NCBI GenBank assembly: GCA_019114715.1
Contig: DXEZ01000112.1
Span: 1 to 8,026 of the forward strand
DNA from: Candidatus Sphingobacterium stercoripullorum
Lineage (GTDB): Bacteria > Bacteroidota > Bacteroidia > Sphingobacteriales > Sphingobacteriaceae
Direction of reading: 5' to 3'
DNA length: 8,026 nt
The notes under the pieces were generated by a model. That model was not told where the DNA came from, ran no database searches, and saw only the letters and a program-made list of their open reading frames with translations. Positions 5,082 through 8,026 of the stretch are shown in pieces; position 1 is the stretch's first letter, and each line of letters begins with the position of its first letter. A program made the position numbers and the translations under genes.

Positions 5082-7319
5082 TTAATCCTTGTTGACTTCT
5101 TGGTTTTCATATTCATACCTGGAGACCCCTGTAATGCCTGAAATAGCCTTTAATGTTTTAATTAAACTGTTGAGTTGTTGAATGTCTCTAACATATACCA
5201 TAATGTGTCCCTCGAATATACCTTCTTCACTAGAAATAGAGATACTCCGAATATTGACATTGTATTCCTGATAGATGACCGTAGTGATTCTATTAACGAG
5301 ACCTACATCGTCAATCCCAACAATTTTTAATCCCGATAAGAAGCCTACGGAATTTTTTACAGTTGAGCTCCATCTTGCCTTCAATATTCTGTAGCCGTAG
5401 TGAGCCATTAATTTGGATGCGTTTGGACAGCTTGTTCTATGGATTTTTATTCCTGCATTAACCGTTAGGAAACCAAATACATCATCTCCTGGAATGGGGT
5501 TACAACATTTTGCAAATGTGTAATCTATCTTCTGCAACTCATCACCTATTAATACCTCATCTATTTCTTTCTTATTGATCTTTTCAGTAAGCCCAGAAAT
5601 ATGCGCATTAAACTGGTTGATTTTATGTTCTGGTTGCTTTCTATGTTCAGCAAACTCTTTTAATTCCTTCGTATCAATCTGCCCTTTGGCTATATTGAAG
5701 AATAGATCCTGTGTGTTTTGAAAGTTAAAATAGGTAGCTATCTTATGGATGTTTTCGGAATTGTAAGTAATCTTTAAAGTTTTTAGCTTGCGTTCTAAGA
5801 TTTCTTTGCCGTCTTCGGCAACTTTTCTTTTTTCTTCTTTAAGTGAAGATTTAATTTTTGACCTAGCCTTGGCAGTAACCACAAAGTTAAGCCAATCTTC
5901 TTTGGGTCTTTGCTTGGGGGAGGTAAGTATCTCTACTTGATCTCCGTTCTGAAGTTTGTGGTTTAAAGGAACTAATTTATGATTGACCTTTGCTCCAATG
6001 CAAGTAGCTCCAATATCGGTGTGTATTTCAAATGCGAAATCCAGTGCAGTAGCACCATTAGGAAGCTGCAGTAAAGCACCTTTTGGAGTGAAGATAAATA
6101 CCTCGTCTGAGAATAAGTTCATTTTAAACTCATTCACAAAGTCTAATGCATTTTGTTCAGGGTTACCTAAAATATCCCTTACTTTTTGTATCCATTGATC
6201 CAGAGAGCTATCTGAATTCGAGTCTTTCGATTCTTTATATTTCCAGTGGGCTGCAAATCCCTTTTCGGCAATTTCATTCATTCGCCTGGTGCGAATCTGT
6301 ACTTCCACCCATTGCCCCTTAGGTCCCATCACTGTGGTGTGCAGCGACTCGTATCCATTTGCTTTTGGCGAGGAAACCCAGTCTCGAAGTCTATCGGGAT
6401 TTGGGCGATAGAGGTCGGTAATAATTGAGTATACTTTCCAACATTCGGCCTTTTCTTTTTCATCCACCGCATCGATCACCACCCGAATTGCAAATAGATC
6501 GTAAACCTCCTCAAAGGGAATGGATTTCTTTCGCATTTTCGTCCAAATTGAATGTATGGATTTGGGACGGCCAAAAACATCCGCATTAATGCCTTGCTCA
6601 TCTAGAATTTCCCGAATAGGTGCAACAAAGTCAGCAATATATCTTTCCCTTTCTGCTTTTTTCTCATTGAGCTTTCTAGCTATAAACTTATACGTATCGG
6701 GGTCCGTATATTTCATAGAGAGGTCCTCTAATTCAGATTTTATAGCATAAAGTCCCAATCTGTGCGCTAATGGGGCATACAGATAGCTCGTTTCTGAGGC
6801 GATTTTAAGTTGTTTGTGCCGGTCCATAAATTCCATTGTTCGCATATTATGCAACCGGTCCGCTAGTTTGATTAATATTACTCTAACATCATCAGCTAAA
6901 GTGAGTAGCATCTTACGGAAGTTTTCTGCCTGAACAGAGCTGTTGGGGTCAAATACGCCCGATATTTTTGTAAGGCCATCTATAATTCGGGTAACCTTTT
7001 TCCCAAATTGAGCCTCTATATCTTCTAGGGTAATATCGGTATCCTCCACCACATCATGCAATAATGCACACACAATCGAGGTCGTCCCTAAACCAATTTC
7101 CTCTGCGGCAATTTGCGCTACGGCAATAGGGTGGAATATATACGGCTCCCCAGACTTTCGCCTCATCTTTTTATGGGACTCTAAGGCTAAATCAAAGGCC
7201 ATGCGGATTTCCTTCTTGTCACCTCTTTGTAGAGTAGGTTTACAAGCCCTTAATAAAGCTCTATAGCGTTTTCGTATTTCTTTGTTTTCAGCCTCTATAT
7301 CAATAACATATTCTTCCAT
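5082..7319 (-). CDS. Bifunctional (p)ppGpp synthetase/hydrolase (Rel/SpoT type)
   Basis: 745-residue long RSH enzyme that makes (p)ppGpp from GTP/GDP plus ATP and hydrolyses it, setting the stringent response in the cytoplasm at the ribosome. The HD hydrolase is at about 35-200: RRKSGEPYIFHP (53-64, H63), HDVVEDT (88-94, H88/D89 metal ligands and the catalytic E92/D93) and KLADRLHNMRT (151-161). These are intact, so hydrolysis should be active, unlike in E. coli RelA. The synthetase is at about 245-365: GRPKSIHSIWTKM (250-262), DLFAIRV (274-280), SPKANGYESLHTTV (317-330) and VEVQIRT (338-344) with E339. Then come a TGS domain (about 405-466), a helical region, a Cys/His motif (TFAKCCNPIPGD, C605/C606, with H627 and C631) and an ACT domain (about 660-740). 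Full length. The ATG at 7319 gives a normal family N-terminus. Rel and SpoT names are used interchangeably for such genes, so no symbol is set. Confidence 0.95.
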   Translation of the reverse strand: MEEYVIDIEAENKEIRKRYRALLRACKPTLQRGDKKEIRMAFDLALESHKKMRRKSGEPYIFHPIAVAQIAAEEIGLGTTSIVCALLHDVVEDTDITLEDIEAQFGKKVTRIIDGLTKISGVFDPNSSVQAENFRKMLLTLADDVRVILIKLADRLHNMRTMEFMDRHKQLKIASETSYLYAPLAHRLGLYAIKSELEDLSMKYTDPDTYKFIARKLNEKKAERERYIADFVAPIREILDEQGINADVFGRPKSIHSIWTKMRKKSIPFEEVYDLFAIRVVIDAVDEKEKAECWKVYSIITDLYRPNPDRLRDWVSSPKANGYESLHTTVMGPKGQWVEVQIRTRRMNEIAEKGFAAHWKYKESKDSNSDSSLDQWIQKVRDILGNPEQNALDFVNEFKMNLFSDEVFIFTPKGALLQLPNGATALDFAFEIHTDIGATCIGAKVNHKLVPLNHKLQNGDQVEILTSPKQRPKEDWLNFVVTAKARSKIKSSLKEEKRKVAEDGKEILERKLKTLKITYNSENIHKIATYFNFQNTQDLFFNIAKGQIDTKELKEFAEHRKQPEHKINQFNAHISGLTEKINKKEIDEVLIGDELQKIDYTFAKCCNPIPGDDVFGFLTVNAGIKIHRTSCPNASKLMAHYGYRILKARWSSTVKNSVGFLSGLKIVGIDDVGLVNRITTVIYQEYNVNIRSISISSEEGIFEGHIMVYVRDIQQLNSLIKTLKAISGITGVSRYEYENQEVNKD

Positions 7320-7449
7320 GTATACCCGCTATGAATTGTTTGGTTAAAATAATCTTACTAACTTTAAAGTGTAAATTAATACAAATTAATGTATAAATAC
7401 CTTTAAATTTAATTAATTTTGTTTAAGCTGATAAGGAAGTAAGATAAAA
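7320..7449. promoter_or_regulatory. Divergent intergenic region between rel/spoT and the DUF4294 gene
   Basis: These 130 bases are very A+T-rich and should hold the promoters of both divergent genes. For the plus strand, TAATTTTG (7414-7421) is a full TAnnTTTG match 28 bases before the TTG start, but no TTG sits at the -33 distance. For rel/spoT the best -7 candidate, TTAATTTG (7389-7382, minus strand), has one mismatch. Possible operator elements are a direct repeat AAATTAAT at 7373-7380 and 7383-7390 (10-base period), a dyad ATACA/TGTAT (7379-7383 and 7390-7394) and a perfect palindrome ACTTTAAAGT (7361-7370). In DNA this A+T-rich such repeats can be chance. Confidence 0.45.
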
Positions 7450-7452
7450 TTG
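7433..7452 (+). promoter_or_regulatory. Ribosome binding site and TTG start of the DUF4294 gene
   Basis: AAGGAAG (7433-7439) is purine-rich and SD-like, ending 10 bases before TTG at 7450-7452, with an in-frame TAA at 7432-7434 closing the frame upstream. The codons after TTG spell KKNTLHIFYW, the lysine-rich start of a signal peptide. The downstream ATGs at 7513 and 7522 would remove most or all of that peptide, so TTG is the better start. Confidence 0.65.
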
Positions 7453-8026
7453 AAAAAAAACACCTTACATATTTTTTATTGGGGCATACGCTTTGTGGTG
7501 CTTTTTTTTCCTATGACACTTATGAGTCAAGAGCTTACATTGCCTCATTATGGTGAAGGAACGCCGCAAACGATTAAAGGATATATGACAAATACATTAG
7601 AATCGGGAGAGGTATTGCCTTGGTTTCCAATTCAAGAAGTTGTCATCACCGCTCGAAGAACATTCTCTAACGCTAAAAAAAGACAAGAATATTTACGCCT
7701 TCGTAAGAATGTAATCCGGGTTCTGCCATACGCTATTTATGCTCAAAAAAGATACGAGCAGCTAGACAGAGACCTCGCTCTGGTGCGCGGGCGAAGGGAA
7801 GAGAGGAAGCTTATTAAAGCTTGTGAGAGTGAAATTAAAGAAAAAATAAAAAATGAAGTGAAAAATATGACCATCTCCCAAGGTCAAATATTAGTCAAGC
7901 TTATTGAAAGGCAAACTGGAAATACGAGTTTTGAAATGCTTAAGGATATTAAAGGGGGATTGACTGCAGGGATCTATCAAGGTATAGCGAAACTTTTCGG
8001 GCATAATCTTCGGGCAACCTATGACC
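7450..8026 (+). CDS. DUF4294 family exported protein (3' end beyond the window)
   Basis: 192 codons are visible and the frame is open at the right edge. Starting at TTG 7450, residues 1-27 form a signal peptide: KKN, then a hydrophobic stretch (FVVLFFPMTLM, 15-25, with an earlier part broken by R14), and a likely cut near S26/Q27. The mature part holds the DUF4294 pattern: GEVLPWFPIQEVVITARRTF (53-72), RQEYLRLRKNVIRVLPYAIYAQKRYEQL (78-105), a long charged helix with coiled-coil character (about 99-140), then MTISQGQILVKLIERQTGNTSFEMLKDIKGGLTAGIYQGIAKLFG (140-184) and the LRATYD end motif. The family is small (about 200 residues), found in Bacteroidota and of unknown function; periplasmic location is inferred from the signal peptide. 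Only a few residues should be missing. It is divergent from rel/spoT. Family call is firm, function unassigned. Confidence 0.88.
   Translation, partial: MKKNTLHIFYWGIRFVVLFFPMTLMSQELTLPHYGEGTPQTIKGYMTNTLESGEVLPWFPIQEVVITARRTFSNAKKRQEYLRLRKNVIRVLPYAIYAQKRYEQLDRDLALVRGRREERKLIKACESEIKEKIKNEVKNMTISQGQILVKLIERQTGNTSFEMLKDIKGGLTAGIYQGIAKLFGHNLRATYD

Noticed and set aside
4814..5095. Plus-strand 93-residue ORF across fur and its promoter
   Set aside because: Antisense to the DNA-binding domain of fur, with no recognisable motif; shadow of the real frame.
1..8026. CRISPR array, insertion sequence, tRNA/rRNA, toxin-antitoxin or defence system
   Set aside because: No regularly spaced repeats, transposase motifs, terminal inverted repeats, cloverleaf-like sequences or effector domains were seen; coding density is filled by recognisable housekeeping genes.

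Overview
The window reads as an ordinary chromosomal segment of an A+T-rich member of the Bacteroidota. Four observations point there: a bifunctional Rel/SpoT gene followed directly by fur and purA, a neighbourhood I recall from this phylum; DUF4294 and DUF983 proteins, one at each end; Bacteroidota-type promoters (TTG, about 19 bases, then TAnnTTTG); and mostly absent Shine-Dalgarno sequences. Order or family cannot be fixed from the sequence alone.

Layout: all genes but one lie on the minus strand. Reading in the direction of transcription, from high to low coordinates, a divergent intergenic region (7320-7449) separates rel/spoT (7319-5082) from a plus-strand DUF4294 secreted-protein gene that starts at a TTG codon (7450) and runs off the right edge. 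After rel/spoT comes a 63-base gap with a well-formed promoter for fur (5018-4524). A 125-base gap with an inverted repeat follows. Then comes a tight cluster purA (4398-3127), pabB (3114-1828), tatD-family nuclease (1843-1169) and tcdA (1172-369), with gaps or overlaps of 12, 16 and 4 bases, which looks like one transcription unit. After 143 bases with a promoter-like site and inverted repeats, a DUF983 zinc-ribbon membrane protein starts at 225 and is cut by the left edge.

Functions: the genes are housekeeping ones. Rel/SpoT makes and breaks (p)ppGpp; PurA makes adenylosuccinate on the way to AMP and, in other bacteria, is known to be inhibited by (p)ppGpp; PabB supplies 4-amino-4-deoxychorismate for folate, whose one-carbon units feed purine synthesis; TcdA finishes the ct6A37 tRNA modification; Fur senses metal. 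The Rel/PurA/PabB grouping makes metabolic sense, but joint regulation is inference.

I found no CRISPR array, mobile element, tRNA, rRNA, toxin-antitoxin or defence system, and no convincing new system. The points most worth a second look are the TTG start that reveals a signal peptide on the DUF4294 protein, the inverted repeats before purA and DUF983, and the fur promoter.
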